Counted from the first letter of the stretch, positions 8,756 to 17,556 are shown. The stretch: 64,000 bases of DNA from Saprospiraceae bacterium (GCA_020628095.1 JAHDFP010000001.1:186001-250000); one strand, 5' to 3'. Program-made: numbers and translations. The notes: a model not told the origin generated them from the sequence alone.

Positions 8756-10174
8756 TTAGTTATCAACTTTCAATCCCAATGTAAGACCTTCGCTAATCAT
8801 GTAATCGTAAGCGGCTTCGTATTCATTAGGAATATCACCGTCGAGTATGGCTTCTCTTATCTTATCTTTTATATCGCCTACGACTCGAGAAGGCTTAATA
8901 TTGAAAGTCTTCATGATGAGTTCTCCATCTATCGGTGGCTGCCAGTTTCTTATGCGGTCTTTCTCCTCTACTTCTTTGAGCTTTTGTTTGACCAACTCAT
9001 AATTTTCTTTGATGCGCTCTACTTTTCTTCTATTCTTTGAGGTGATGTCTGCTTTACACAGGATCATGAGGTCATCTATATCATCACCAGCATCGAATAA
9101 TAATCGTCGTACTGCACTATCTGTGATATCCTTATTTGTGAGGCTTATGGGTCTTAGGTGGAGACGGACAAGTTTCTGTACATATTTCAGCTTTTGGTCT
9201 AGTGGCATACGGAGTCTTTTGAATACCCGATAAGTTACTTTAGTCCCTACAACCTCATGGCCATGAAATGTCCAGCCGATGTTTTCGTCAAATCGTTTCG
9301 TATTAGGTTTGGCAATGTCGTGCATGATGGCGGCCCAGCGCAACCATAGATTATCCGTCTCGGCACAGATATTATCCAGTACCTCCAAGGTATGCAGGTA
9401 ATTATCTTTGTGCCCTATCCCATTGATTATTTCTACACCTCTCAACTTCTCGAACTCTGGAAAAAACTTATCCAACAAACCATGTTCTGATAAGAGATTG
9501 AAACCCAAAGATGGCTTCTTAGCCAGAATTATTTTATTGAGCTCTTGTACAATACGCTCTTCAGATATAATTTCTAGTCGATAGGCATTATCCTTAATTC
9601 CCTTAGAGGTAACTGCGTCCAAAGTAAAACCCAATTGTGTAGCAAACCTTACCGCTCTCATCATCCGTAGTGGGTCATCAGAAAAGGTCTGATCAGGATC
9701 AAGCGGTGTACGGATTATCTTTTTTTCTATATCGGCGATTCCACCAAAAGGGTCTAACATCTCACCGAAAGATTCCTTATTAAGTGAGATAGCCAATGCA
9801 TTAATCGTAAAGTCTCTTCTATTCTGATCATCTTCTAAGGTCCCTGGAGAAACATGTGGCTTACGAGAATCAAAGTCATAAGATTCCTTCCGCGCACCTA
9901 CGAATTCGATTTCTATATCGCGAAATCTTATCATCGCCGTACCAAATCTCTTAAATACAACCACCTCCTGCTTTATACCCAAATCATCAGATACCGCTTC
10001 TGCCAATCTGATACCATCTCCTATACAGACGACATCTATATCCTTGCATGGGCGTGAAAGAATCTTATCACGGACAAAACCTCCTATGAAATAAGATGGG
10101 GATTCCAGTTGTAAGGAAACTTTAGAGATGGAATCAGCTATTATTTTTTCTGTTTCCGAAAAAGAAAAAACCAT
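8756..10174 (-). CDS. cca: CCA tRNA nucleotidyltransferase with HD domain
   Basis: The enzyme adds or repairs the 3'-CCA end of tRNAs from CTP and ATP. The 472-residue protein shows the class II nucleotidyltransferase head: GGFVRD at about 31-36, the catalytic DIDV at about 45-48, the RRDFTINALA motif, DPFGG, and DPLRMMRAVRFATQLGF. An HD phosphohydrolase domain follows (MHDIAKP and FHGHEVVG at about 285-310). The tRNA-Ala gene in this window lacks an encoded CCA, so this activity is needed. Its ATG overlaps the dusB stop by one base (TAATG), so the two tRNA-modifying genes are translationally coupled. It could be labelled poly(A) polymerase family, but the HD domain and motifs favour CCA addition. 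Confidence 0.95.
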   Translation of the reverse strand: MVFSFSETEKIIADSISKVSLQLESPSYFIGGFVRDKILSRPCKDIDVVCIGDGIRLAEAVSDDLGIKQEVVVFKRFGTAMIRFRDIEIEFVGARKESYDFDSRKPHVSPGTLEDDQNRRDFTINALAISLNKESFGEMLDPFGGIADIEKKIIRTPLDPDQTFSDDPLRMMRAVRFATQLGFTLDAVTSKGIKDNAYRLEIISEERIVQELNKIILAKKPSLGFNLLSEHGLLDKFFPEFEKLRGVEIINGIGHKDNYLHTLEVLDNICAETDNLWLRWAAIMHDIAKPNTKRFDENIGWTFHGHEVVGTKVTYRVFKRLRMPLDQKLKYVQKLVRLHLRPISLTNKDITDSAVRRLLFDAGDDIDDLMILCKADITSKNRRKVERIKENYELVKQKLKEVEEKDRIRNWQPPIDGELIMKTFNIKPSRVVGDIKDKIREAILDGDIPNEYEAAYDYMISEGLTLGLKVDN

Positions 10175-11172
10175 TAAGGCAGGGCTAGTTCTACATTAGA
10201 GTATCTATATTCTACCTCATCCAGTATCTCGAATAATACTTTTGGATCATATTCTGTCACTAATTTGGAGCGGTATGGTTTTATACCGTGATAACCCCTG
10301 AAATAATTAGTGTAATGTCTGCGCATCTCGACGACACCAAGTCGTTCGCCTTTCCACTCTATAGATTTTTGTAAGTGCTCACGAGCGGCCTCTACCCGTT
10401 CGTGTATGGTAGGCTTATCCACTATTTCTCCAGTCTCTAAGAAGGTCTTGATCTCTCTGAACACCCACGGATTGCCGATACTCGCTCTACCTATCATGAT
10501 GCCATCGACACCATAGCGATTTTTATATTCTAATGCTTTCTGAGGGCTGTCTATATCTCCATTACCGAATATTGGAATATGGATACGAGGGTTATTAGCA
10601 ATATTTCCAATCAAAGTCCAATCCGCTTCACCCTTATACATCTGCTTACGGGTCCGACCATGAATGCTTAATGCCTTTATACCCACATCCTGAAGGCGCT
10701 CCGCCACTTCTTCTATATAAAGCGTATTATCATCCCACCCTAATCGCGTCTTAACCGTTACAGGGAGCTTAGTCGACTTCACGATGGCATCGGTCAGCTT
10801 GACCATCTTGTCTATATCCTGCAATATACCCGCACCTGCGCCTTTACATACCACCTTTTTTACAGGACATCCGTAGTTAATATCTAGTACTTCTGGTTGT
10901 GCTTCTTCTACGATCTCAGCGGCTCGTGTCATAGAGTCCAGGTTAGCTCCGAATATCTGGATGCCAACTGGTCTCTCATAATCATAGATATCCAATTTCT
11001 GGACACTCTTATCCGCATCTCTTATCAGACCCTCCACAGAGATGAACTCCGTATACATCATATCACAGCCCTGCTTCTTACATAAAGCACGGAAAGGTGG
11101 GTCACTGACATCCTCCATAGGAGCCAATAATAATGGGAATTCTCCCAAGTCAATATTTCCGATTTTGACCAT
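10174..11172 (-). CDS. dusB: tRNA-dihydrouridine synthase
   Basis: Dus enzymes reduce uridine in the tRNA D-loop using FMN and NADPH. The 332-residue protein has the TIM-barrel signature: APMEDVSDPPFR, the YTEFIS strand, GIQIFG, the catalytic-Cys segment DINYGCPVKKVVCKGAG, KTRLGWD, and FMN-phosphate-binding IHGRTRKQMYKG, NGDI and GIMIGRASIGNPW. I chose the ATG at 11172 over longer in-frame starts up to 11250. The N-terminus MVKIGNIDLGEFPLLLAPM fits the family, a TACCTTTG promoter box lies four bases upstream, and a terminator (11211-11243) lies inside the longer version. It is the first gene of a dusB-cca operon. Confidence 0.95.
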   Translation of the reverse strand: MVKIGNIDLGEFPLLLAPMEDVSDPPFRALCKKQGCDMMYTEFISVEGLIRDADKSVQKLDIYDYERPVGIQIFGANLDSMTRAAEIVEEAQPEVLDINYGCPVKKVVCKGAGAGILQDIDKMVKLTDAIVKSTKLPVTVKTRLGWDDNTLYIEEVAERLQDVGIKALSIHGRTRKQMYKGEADWTLIGNIANNPRIHIPIFGNGDIDSPQKALEYKNRYGVDGIMIGRASIGNPWVFREIKTFLETGEIVDKPTIHERVEAAREHLQKSIEWKGERLGVVEMRRHYTNYFRGYHGIKPYRSKLVTEYDPKVLFEILDEVEYRYSNVELALP

Positions 11173-11176
11173 GACA

Positions 11177-11184
11177 CAAAGGTA
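11177..11184 (-). promoter_or_regulatory. TAnnTTTG -7 box for dusB-cca
   Basis: On the minus strand TACCTTTG matches the Bacteroidota -7 consensus TAnnTTTG exactly and ends four bases before the dusB ATG, implying a very short or absent leader. I did not find a clear -33 TTTG. Confidence 0.5.
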
Positions 11185-11210
11185 ATCCTTTCTCATATAC
11201 ATTCCTTTGT

Positions 11211-11243
11211 AAAAACAAAAAAGGGTACTCTCTACAGTACCCT
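11211..11243 (-). terminator. Rho-independent terminator of the small Cys-rich gene
   Basis: AGGGTACT (11222-11229) and AGTACCCT (11236-11243) form a perfect 8-bp stem with a 6-base loop. Reading on the minus strand the stem is followed by a T-rich tract (complement of the A-run at 11211-11221), which makes a classical intrinsic terminator for the gene at 11376-11786. Confidence 0.8.
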
Positions 11244-11375
11244 CAATCAAATCAGAAAATATGTATTAACTCTCTGCAGCCAGATAATTAATAATATGTC
11301 AACTTTATTTTATCATTACACCTTACTTACAAGATGAAATGCTTACCAACCTAATAATTTTTAAAATAGCGATGA

Positions 11376-11786
11376 CTATTCTGATTTTTTAGTGCAAGGC
11401 TTATTACATTTTTTCTTGGAAGTTGCCACAGCAGCATTTTCTGATGTTATTTCAGAGTTAAGCTCAGCAGATTTGACTTCTGTCGTGGAGTCTGCTTTCT
11501 TTTTGCAACACTTTCCTTTTTTATTTGCGCAATTGCCCTTGCTTTCTTTTGATGATGTCACTTCTGATGATGCCTCTGCACTGAGTACAGAAATTTCCTC
11601 ATCCGTGGATGCCGTTTCGCTTTTGTTTTTGCATTTTGCAATGCACTCTGCGGTTGTCATTCCAGATTTTTTGGCACAAGCCTCTATCTTCTCTTTAGAA
11701 CAAGTTGCTTTCGTATCCGTGCTCTGAGCTTGTACACTAAAACAAAAGAGTAATAAAGAAAAAAATGTCAATGCTATATTTTTCAT
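11376..11786 (-). CDS. Small secreted Cys- and Lys-rich protein
   Basis: This 136-residue protein has a clear signal peptide (MKNIALTFFSLLLFCFSVQAQ). The mature part has nine Cys, mostly in CxxxC, CC or Lys-flanked arrangements (AECIAKC, GKCCKKK, KKCNKPCTKK), separated by two Ser/Thr/Glu-rich linkers (STDEEISVLSAEASSEVTSS and a similar stretch near 100-118). I do not recognise a family. The composition suggests metal binding or a redox-active periplasmic protein, but this is inference. It is divergent from a two-component system whose periplasmic sensor is also Cys-containing. It ends at its own terminator, so it is monocistronic. A + strand frame over the same region is a shadow. Confidence 0.8.
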   Translation of the reverse strand: MKNIALTFFSLLLFCFSVQAQSTDTKATCSKEKIEACAKKSGMTTAECIAKCKNKSETASTDEEISVLSAEASSEVTSSKESKGNCANKKGKCCKKKADSTTEVKSAELNSEITSENAAVATSKKKCNKPCTKKSE

Positions 11787-11877
11787 AATACATATAAATT
11801 AACTTCACTCAGAATCGCTGAGCTACCGAATGGTCATTATCGACATCACAAATCTATAGATGACAACCCCTCTATAG

Positions 11878-11918
11878 CTGTATGTCACTCGCTAAAAAGC
11901 TGTTAAAGACCTGTTAAA
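11878..11918 (+). promoter_or_regulatory. Candidate response-regulator binding repeats (11-bp phased)
   Basis: CTGTTAAA occurs at 11900-11907 and again at 11911-11918, exactly 11 bases apart. A related CTGTATGT lies at 11878, two further periods upstream, and a weaker TCGCTAAA at 11889 falls on the same phase. Direct repeats with 11-bp period are how OmpR/PhoB-type regulators bind. The block lies about 60 bases before the kinase start and about 90 bases before the divergent Cys-rich gene. Confidence 0.45.
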
Positions 11919-11980
11919 CGGAATTCGACTGTGGAATTATAAATTCATCTTTGATTATCAGATTTTCTTATCTCAGATAA

Positions 11981-13252
11981 TTGAAGAAACTTAAAAAGCA
12001 CATCGAACAGTTCCCATTGCTTATTGCAGCCGTGGTGATCTCTCTATCCTTACTCGTTATTATGCAGTACTGTTGGCTTAATAAGTCCAAGGACTTGATA
12101 GCTAGCCAGTTCGAGCAAAAAGTCAATATGGCTCTCGGCAATGCTCTGACACGGATTAATGATAACTATGAGCTTGATCTTGAGGTGGCCGATTTCTCCA
12201 GATGTGGATTGGAGGAAAACTGCAAATATGTAGAAATAGATAAAGGGGAACTTTCTGATTTTCCCTTAAGTGCATTTGACAGAGAGGTCAGTTGCGCAAT
12301 GTCATGTTATGGGATGAGCCAGGATTACTCCATTGATCTATTAGATGATAACATCAATCCCATCGTGACAATGGACAATCTACTATGCAGCCCATACACC
12401 GCATCCAAAGAATCTAAGGACAAAGCACATATTCTTAGTATCTCCCTGACACCCAAAAAGACGTATCTATTTCATAATATGAAATACATGATTGCTTCCA
12501 TGATGGCGGTCTTTTTGATTCTTGCCTTTGTTCTCTTTTGGATATTAAGATCTCTTATCAAACAAAAGAATATAACAGAGAATAACATAGACTTCTTCAA
12601 TAACACAGCGCATGAACTAAAAACACCGTTAACCAATATATCTCTCGCGTCCAAGTTACTGGCTAAAAATAATGATGGCGCTAAACGAGAAAAATATCTC
12701 GACATCATCCAAAGCGAAAACTCAAAACTTACAGATCAAATAGAGCGAGTCCTCTATCTATCCAAAATGGAAAACGGAGAATACACACTAAAAGAAGAAC
12801 GTATCTCCATCAATGATCTCATAACCGATGTCGTAGATAATCTTAAAATGATTATCGAATCAGAACAGGGTCAAGTCAATGTCAAATTATTAGATAACGA
12901 TACACACATCATAGGTGACAAATTTCACCTGGGTAATGTTTTTAAAAATTTGATAGACAACTCGTTAAAATATTGTGATAAAGATCCCGTTATAAATATT
13001 AGTCTAACAGAAGATTCTTACGGCATCAAAATGACTTTTGAAGACAACGGAATCGGAATCAGCAAAAAGGATCAGGAACATATATTTCAAAAATTTCAGA
13101 GAGTAAATACTGGCGATGTCCGCCAAGCCAAGGGATTTGGTATAGGTTTATCCTATGTCAAGACCGTCATCGAAATGCACAAAGGCATCATCAAAGTACT
13201 CAGCGATCTGAATAAAGGAAGCCAATTTGAATTATATATTCCAACAAAATGA
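11981..13252 (+). CDS. Sensor histidine kinase with Cys-containing periplasmic domain
   Basis: This 423-residue membrane kinase starts at a TTG. TM1 spans about 12-31 and TM2 about 166-188, enclosing a 130-residue periplasmic sensor with five Cys (SRC, ENC, VSC, MSC, LLC). The cytoplasmic part has the HisKA H-box (NNTAHELKTPLTN, phospho-acceptor His at about 211), the N-box NLIDNSLKY, and the G-boxes DNGIGI and GFGIGLSYV. There is no HAMP domain of normal length. It overlaps the response regulator by four bases (ATGA), so the two are a cognate pair resembling the RprX/RprY type of Bacteroides. The Cys-rich sensor and the neighbouring secreted Cys-rich protein suggest a metal or thiol/redox signal, which is inference. 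Confidence 0.92.
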   Translation: MKKLKKHIEQFPLLIAAVVISLSLLVIMQYCWLNKSKDLIASQFEQKVNMALGNALTRINDNYELDLEVADFSRCGLEENCKYVEIDKGELSDFPLSAFDREVSCAMSCYGMSQDYSIDLLDDNINPIVTMDNLLCSPYTASKESKDKAHILSISLTPKKTYLFHNMKYMIASMMAVFLILAFVLFWILRSLIKQKNITENNIDFFNNTAHELKTPLTNISLASKLLAKNNDGAKREKYLDIIQSENSKLTDQIERVLYLSKMENGEYTLKEERISINDLITDVVDNLKMIIESEQGQVNVKLLDNDTHIIGDKFHLGNVFKNLIDNSLKYCDKDPVINISLTEDSYGIKMTFEDNGIGISKKDQEHIFQKFQRVNTGDVRQAKGFGIGLSYVKTVIEMHKGIIKVLSDLNKGSQFELYIPTK

Positions 13253-13944
13253 TTAACCTCGATAAAAAAATACTTCTCGTCGAAGACGACCTTAATTTAG
13301 GTTTTCTACTCGTAGACTTTTTACAATCAGAAAACTTTTATGTCAAGTTATGTCGCGATGGCTTATCAGGCATCAGAGCGGCAGAAAAAGAAAAATTTGA
13401 CCTGTGCATCTTTGATGTGATGATGCCCAAACTCGATGGCTTCTCTGCCGCCAAAACACTCAGAAAAAAAGGAATAGAGACTCCTTTCTTTTTTCTTACC
13501 GCCAAGTGTATGAAGGAAGATCGCCTTAACGGATACTCCATAGGCGCAGATGATTATATCTCCAAGCCTTTTGACGAGGAGGAGTTACTTTGCAAGATTA
13601 ATGTGGTGATGCGGAGACAACAATCCTGTCCATTAGCTAATGCACCGACCAAGTTCAAGATTGGATCATTCGACTTTGACTACGAAAGACAGGAACTTAT
13701 ACTGAAGGACCAATCCTTCCGCATGACAGAAAAAGAAAATGAAGTCCTCAGGCTATTATGCATACACAAAAACAAAATACTCCGAAGAGAAGATGCGGTG
13801 ACCCACATCTATGGTCGCAACGACTATTTTCTGGGAAGAAGTTTTGATGTATATATCTCAAGGCTCAGAAAAATATTAAGCAAAGACACGTCTATAGAAA
13901 TCCAAAATGTATTCAAAGTGGGATTTATACTAAACGTGGCCTAA
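13249..13944 (+). CDS. OmpR-family response regulator
   Basis: The 231-residue regulator has an N-terminal receiver domain: acidic pair EDD at about 12-14, phospho-acceptor Asp in FDVMMPKLDGF at about 55, the Thr/Lys switch residues in FFLTAK and SKPFDEEEL. A C-terminal winged helix of the OmpR/PhoB type begins at about 140 (RMTEKENEVLRLLC; recognition helix FDVYISRLRKIL). It is the cognate partner of the upstream kinase (four-base overlap) and most likely binds the 11-bp-phased repeats at 11878-11918. The downstream export operon has its own activator, so control of that operon by this pair is possible but not shown. Confidence 0.93.
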   Translation: MINLDKKILLVEDDLNLGFLLVDFLQSENFYVKLCRDGLSGIRAAEKEKFDLCIFDVMMPKLDGFSAAKTLRKKGIETPFFFLTAKCMKEDRLNGYSIGADDYISKPFDEEELLCKINVVMRRQQSCPLANAPTKFKIGSFDFDYERQELILKDQSFRMTEKENEVLRLLCIHKNKILRREDAVTHIYGRNDYFLGRSFDVYISRLRKILSKDTSIEIQNVFKVGFILNVA

Positions 13945-13976
13945 TCGCAAAATCTCTTAACCGCAATAATTCAAAA

Positions 13977-13995
13977 TCGAACACCACCTGTTCGA
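13977..13995. promoter_or_regulatory. Palindrome TCGAACA-N5-TGTTCGA, candidate NtrC-type enhancer site
   Basis: The arms TCGAACA (13977-13983) and TGTTCGA (13989-13995) are perfectly inverted around CCACC. The centre lies about 95-100 bases upstream of the start site predicted from the -24/-12 box at 14057-14073, the normal placement for an upstream activating sequence of a sigma-54 activator. Such an activator is encoded in the same operon (20094-21446). Confidence 0.5.
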
Positions 13996-14056
13996 TATCG
14001 CACAACATATAATTTATTATAATATATAGACACCTCTTAATCATATAGTTAATCTG

Positions 14057-14073
14057 TGGCATAGCGATTGGCA
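14057..14073 (+). promoter_or_regulatory. Candidate sigma-54 (-24/-12) promoter
   Basis: TGGCAT, five bases, then TTGGCA resembles the sigma-54 consensus TGGCAC-N5-TTGCA. The -24 GG and the -12 TTG are correctly spaced; one position differs, with the following C replaced by G. Transcription would start near 14083-14086, giving a leader of about 15 bases before the ATG at 14098. Confidence 0.5.
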
Positions 14074-14097
14074 TACTTCTGTCAAAGAACAAAAGCT

Positions 14098-15354
14098 ATG
14101 GATCGAGAACTTTCCAAATCAGAACAATCCAAAACGACACTGAAGAAAATAGCCTATGCTTGCCTAATTATTGGCTTGCTTGTAGGAGCATTTTATGGCT
14201 TTCAAAAATTCGTAAAAAAGACTGGCGATGTCTCGGAGTTTTTGATAGTTCCTGTAGAAAGAGGAAATATAAAAAATACACTATCGGCAAGTGGGACTAT
14301 AGTCGCCAGCTCAGAACGCATAATCAATGCACCCATATCCACAGAAATAGAAAGCGTGCATCTCACCACTGGCGCACAAGTCAACAAAGGAGATCTCATA
14401 CTAGAACTAGATAAAGAATATACGAGCTTAGAGTACGAAAGACTAGATGATGAGTTATCACTAAGAAAAAATAGTATAGAAAAACTCAGGCTACAATATG
14501 ACAAAGATCTAAGAGACATTGACTATCAGGACCAAATCAAAGCCTTACAACTAGATGAACTAAATGCTCAAGTACTAGATCAGGAGAGGCTACTGAAAAT
14601 AGGTGGCGCCACAGCAGAGGATGTCGAATCTGCCAAACTAAAACTGAAAATAGCAGAGATAGAAAAAAAGGTACTCGAAAACGAACTCCAATTCAAAAGA
14701 TCAGTAAATACGACTGATAAGAAAAATCTGCAACTAGAATATAACATCCAGACTAAGAGACTGAAAGAGCTGGGTAAGAAATTGCGAGAAACCAAAGTAA
14801 AAGCACCAGCTCAAGGAGTCATCACATGGATCAATGAAGACATAGGTAAGACTGTGGTAGAAGGAGAACCGCTCGTAAGAATAGCCAACCTGGATCGTTA
14901 CGAAGTAGAAGCTGTCACCTCAGACCGCAATGCCAAAACATTGCAAGTCGGATTACAAGTAGAAGTCAGAATCAACAAAGACAAATTATCTGGTACCATA
15001 TCACGAATACTGCCAGCCATAGAAGATAACACGGTCAAATTCTTTATTCAGCTAGATGAGAACGATCACAAACTATTACGTCCAAGCCTGAGAACAGAAG
15101 TGTATGTGATCACAGAAGAAAAAGAAAATGTACTAAGAGCTAAAAGAGGTAGCGCACTCAAAGGAACTAAGAGTCAATACATCTATAAGGTCGAAAACAA
15201 TCAAGCGCGCAAAGTAAGAATAACTAAAGGACTCATCAGTGGTGATTATTTCGAGATAGAAGATGGACTGACCGAGGGTGATCGGATCATAGTGTCAGAG
15301 ACGAAATTATTCGATCACATGGAAGAGTTCGAAATCAAAAAGAAAGAACAATAA
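14098..15354 (+). CDS. HlyD/MacA-type periplasmic adaptor subunit
   Basis: This membrane-fusion protein should link an inner-membrane ABC exporter to a TolC channel. The 418-residue protein has one N-terminal TM (about 22-41). A lipoyl/barrel-sandwich half (TEIESVHLTTGAQVNKGDLILELD) is followed by a long alpha-helical hairpin (about 110-225, very rich in Glu/Lys/Leu), the second lipoyl half (KVKAPAQGVITWINEDIGKTV) and beta-barrel/membrane-proximal domains to the end. I chose the ATG at 14098 rather than the TTG at 14068 because the latter lies inside the predicted -12 promoter box. It is the first gene of the operon that continues to 22722. Confidence 0.93.
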   Translation: MDRELSKSEQSKTTLKKIAYACLIIGLLVGAFYGFQKFVKKTGDVSEFLIVPVERGNIKNTLSASGTIVASSERIINAPISTEIESVHLTTGAQVNKGDLILELDKEYTSLEYERLDDELSLRKNSIEKLRLQYDKDLRDIDYQDQIKALQLDELNAQVLDQERLLKIGGATAEDVESAKLKLKIAEIEKKVLENELQFKRSVNTTDKKNLQLEYNIQTKRLKELGKKLRETKVKAPAQGVITWINEDIGKTVVEGEPLVRIANLDRYEVEAVTSDRNAKTLQVGLQVEVRINKDKLSGTISRILPAIEDNTVKFFIQLDENDHKLLRPSLRTEVYVITEEKENVLRAKRGSALKGTKSQYIYKVENNQARKVRITKGLISGDYFEIEDGLTEGDRIIVSETKLFDHMEEFEIKKKEQ

Positions 15355-15393
15355 CAGTGCATAAATATCATCAGCACTAAAAAGGTAAAACTC

Positions 15394-16851
15394 ATGAAAA
15401 CAAATTATATAAAAGTATTTCTGATCATATCTATGATCTCCTTACAGTATCATTGTGAGTCCCAGAATGCCATCTCTCTGGATTACATATTACAATCAGT
15501 ACTGGACAATAGTTATAACATCAAGACATCTTCATACAAGAAGAAAGACGCAGAGCTATCTTATAAATTATTCAAAAGTCAATTAAAGCCAGTAGTCGGT
15601 TTGTTCGGAGACATACCCGCTTATCGAAAGACTTCCACACCTGTTGTGCAACCAGATGGTACAATCAATTTTCAGTCAATACGACAGGCTAATAGCTCTC
15701 TTGCCATTAATGCTTCTCAAATATTACATCAGACTGGCGGACAACTATACTTACTGAGTAATCTCAATAGATTCGACGACTTGTCTCTTGACTCTAAACA
15801 GTATAATGGCATTCCTATAAGATTAGGTATCGTACAACCCATTCTGGGATTCAATCCCTGGAAGTACCAAAAGAACATTCAATCTGCACTACTGGAGGAG
15901 GCTAAGCACACTTATAATGTAGAGATAGAGCAGTCCTTAGGTACTGCCGTAAGTCTCTACTTTGATATATTGATTGCGAAACAAAATCTTGAAATCTCAA
16001 AAACAAATCAAGAAGTCAACGAAAAGTTATTAGCCATAACGGAAGAAAGACTCCTACTCGGAAAAGTAAGCCGCGATGAAAAGTTACAATTGGAAATAGA
16101 ACTCAACACCTCCAAACTAGCTGTATCACAAGCCATCTCAGAAGTAGAACAAAGTATAGCACGACTATCCACTTTCTCTGGTTTGAAAATAGCTGGGGAT
16201 GGTAATCAATTCGAGATTCCAGAATCTATAACTACAGATAATATCAACATCGCTGCCCTACTCTCTTACTACAAAACTCATAGGCCAGAGATGATACAGT
16301 TCCACAGGGAGCTATCTGAAAATAAAATGAATCTGGCACAGACCAAAACGGATTATGGCGTACGCGCTGATCTCGAGGCTTCTATCGGATTCGCAAGGGG
16401 AGCAGATAATATTGGTGATATCTATAGAGATCCTTTTGACGAACAATTTCTTAACATGTCATTCGCTTTACCTCTTATAGATTGGGGACAAAGAAAGTCT
16501 GCTATCGGTCGTATCAAACTCGAAAAAGAAAATATAGAAAACACCTTTGCACAGACAGTCATAGAACTAGAAAACACCATAGAGCAAAATGCCCTCCGCA
16601 TGATGAGAATGCAAAACGAAATAGAATTGCTAAAGGAAATTATGGACAAAGCAGAAGAAAGATTCCAAATATCTAACGACAGATATGTACTAGGTGACAT
16701 AGACATCACTAATCTGACGATTGCCCAAAGAGAAAAAGATCAAACCAAAAGAAACTACCTCAATGCACTCAAATTATACTGGATATTATACTATGAGTTA
16801 AGGGCATTGACGGGTTTTGATATTATAAATAACAAAGAAATCATTTACTAA
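15394..16851 (+). CDS. TolC-family outer-membrane channel
   Basis: The 485-residue protein has a signal peptide (KVFLIISMISLQYHCESQ). It shows the duplicated outer membrane efflux protein architecture, with two long helical pairs (about 165-260 and 350-460) and short strands between, including LPLIDWGQRKSAIGRIK typical of the family's second repeat. It should form the trimeric outer-membrane exit duct for the upstream adaptor. The signal region contains a Cys (QYHCES) that could be a weak lipobox; many TolC homologues are lipidated, but the residues before the Cys are not a good match. It lies 39 bases after the adaptor gene. Confidence 0.92.
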   Translation: MKTNYIKVFLIISMISLQYHCESQNAISLDYILQSVLDNSYNIKTSSYKKKDAELSYKLFKSQLKPVVGLFGDIPAYRKTSTPVVQPDGTINFQSIRQANSSLAINASQILHQTGGQLYLLSNLNRFDDLSLDSKQYNGIPIRLGIVQPILGFNPWKYQKNIQSALLEEAKHTYNVEIEQSLGTAVSLYFDILIAKQNLEISKTNQEVNEKLLAITEERLLLGKVSRDEKLQLEIELNTSKLAVSQAISEVEQSIARLSTFSGLKIAGDGNQFEIPESITTDNINIAALLSYYKTHRPEMIQFHRELSENKMNLAQTKTDYGVRADLEASIGFARGADNIGDIYRDPFDEQFLNMSFALPLIDWGQRKSAIGRIKLEKENIENTFAQTVIELENTIEQNALRMMRMQNEIELLKEIMDKAEERFQISNDRYVLGDIDITNLTIAQREKDQTKRNYLNALKLYWILYYELRALTGFDIINNKEIIY

Positions 16852-16869
16852 AAAAGAAACACAAAAGTC

Positions 16870-17535
16870 ATGATAAAATTAGATAACGTATCAAAAGTAT
16901 ACAGAACCAAAACCATCGAAACGACGGCATTACATAACATCAATCTGCACGTACCCAATGGAGAATTCCTCAGTATCATGGGACCATCTGGATGCGGAAA
17001 AAGTACTTTACTCAATATTATGGGTCTTATAGACGAACCCAGCTCAGGACAAGTACAAGTGGACGGCCAATCCGTAAGCAATTACCTCAGTAAAGCCACA
17101 TCGAGATTCAGGAATGAGAAACTGGGATTCATTTTTCAGAGCTTTCATTTGATACCAGATCTGAGTGTGATAGACAATGTCGAGTTGCCCCTCCTCTACA
17201 GAAACATCTCGGGATCTCAGCGACGCTCTATGGCTGCGGATGCCCTCGATGCTGTAGGATTAGCTAATAGAAAAGGTCATTTCCCTAATCAGCTATCTGG
17301 TGGTCAAAAACAAAGAGTCGCCATAGCCAGAGCCATCGTAGGAAAACCTAATATCATCTTAGCTGATGAGCCCACAGGTAATCTAGATAGTGTCATGGGT
17401 GATGAGATCATGGATATATTGACCAAGCTCAATCAAGACAACGGAACAACTATAGTCATGGTAACACACGACGAGCGCATGGCTAAAAAAACCCACAGAC
17501 TCATCAGATTATATGACGGAACTCAAGTTGCATAA
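16870..17535 (+). CDS. MacB/LolD-type ABC transporter ATP-binding protein
   Basis: This 221-residue ATPase has Walker A GPSGCGKSTLLN (about 37-48), Q-loop FIFQSFHLIPDLSV, signature LSGGQKQRVAIARA, Walker B IILADEPTGNLDS and the H-loop VTHDE. The length and the LSGGQKQR-containing sequence fit the MacB/LolD/FtsE group that energises mechanotransmission-type transporters. It lies 18 bases after the TolC gene and 21 bases before two separate FtsX-type permease genes, so ATPase and permeases are split polypeptides rather than a fused MacB. Confidence 0.95.
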   Translation: MIKLDNVSKVYRTKTIETTALHNINLHVPNGEFLSIMGPSGCGKSTLLNIMGLIDEPSSGQVQVDGQSVSNYLSKATSRFRNEKLGFIFQSFHLIPDLSVIDNVELPLLYRNISGSQRRSMAADALDAVGLANRKGHFPNQLSGGQKQRVAIARAIVGKPNIILADEPTGNLDSVMGDEIMDILTKLNQDNGTTIVMVTHDERMAKKTHRLIRLYDGTQVA

Positions 17536-17556
17536 CACTCCCAAAGCATTTTAACT

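Noticed and set aside
11172-11250. Longer dusB with a start at 11250
   Set aside because: The extra 26 residues do not fit the family, and a strong minus-strand terminator and a promoter box lie in that stretch.
13945-14056. Possible small RNA or riboswitch before the export operon
   Set aside because: Only one short palindrome and an AT-rich stretch are seen; a protein-binding site explains it better.
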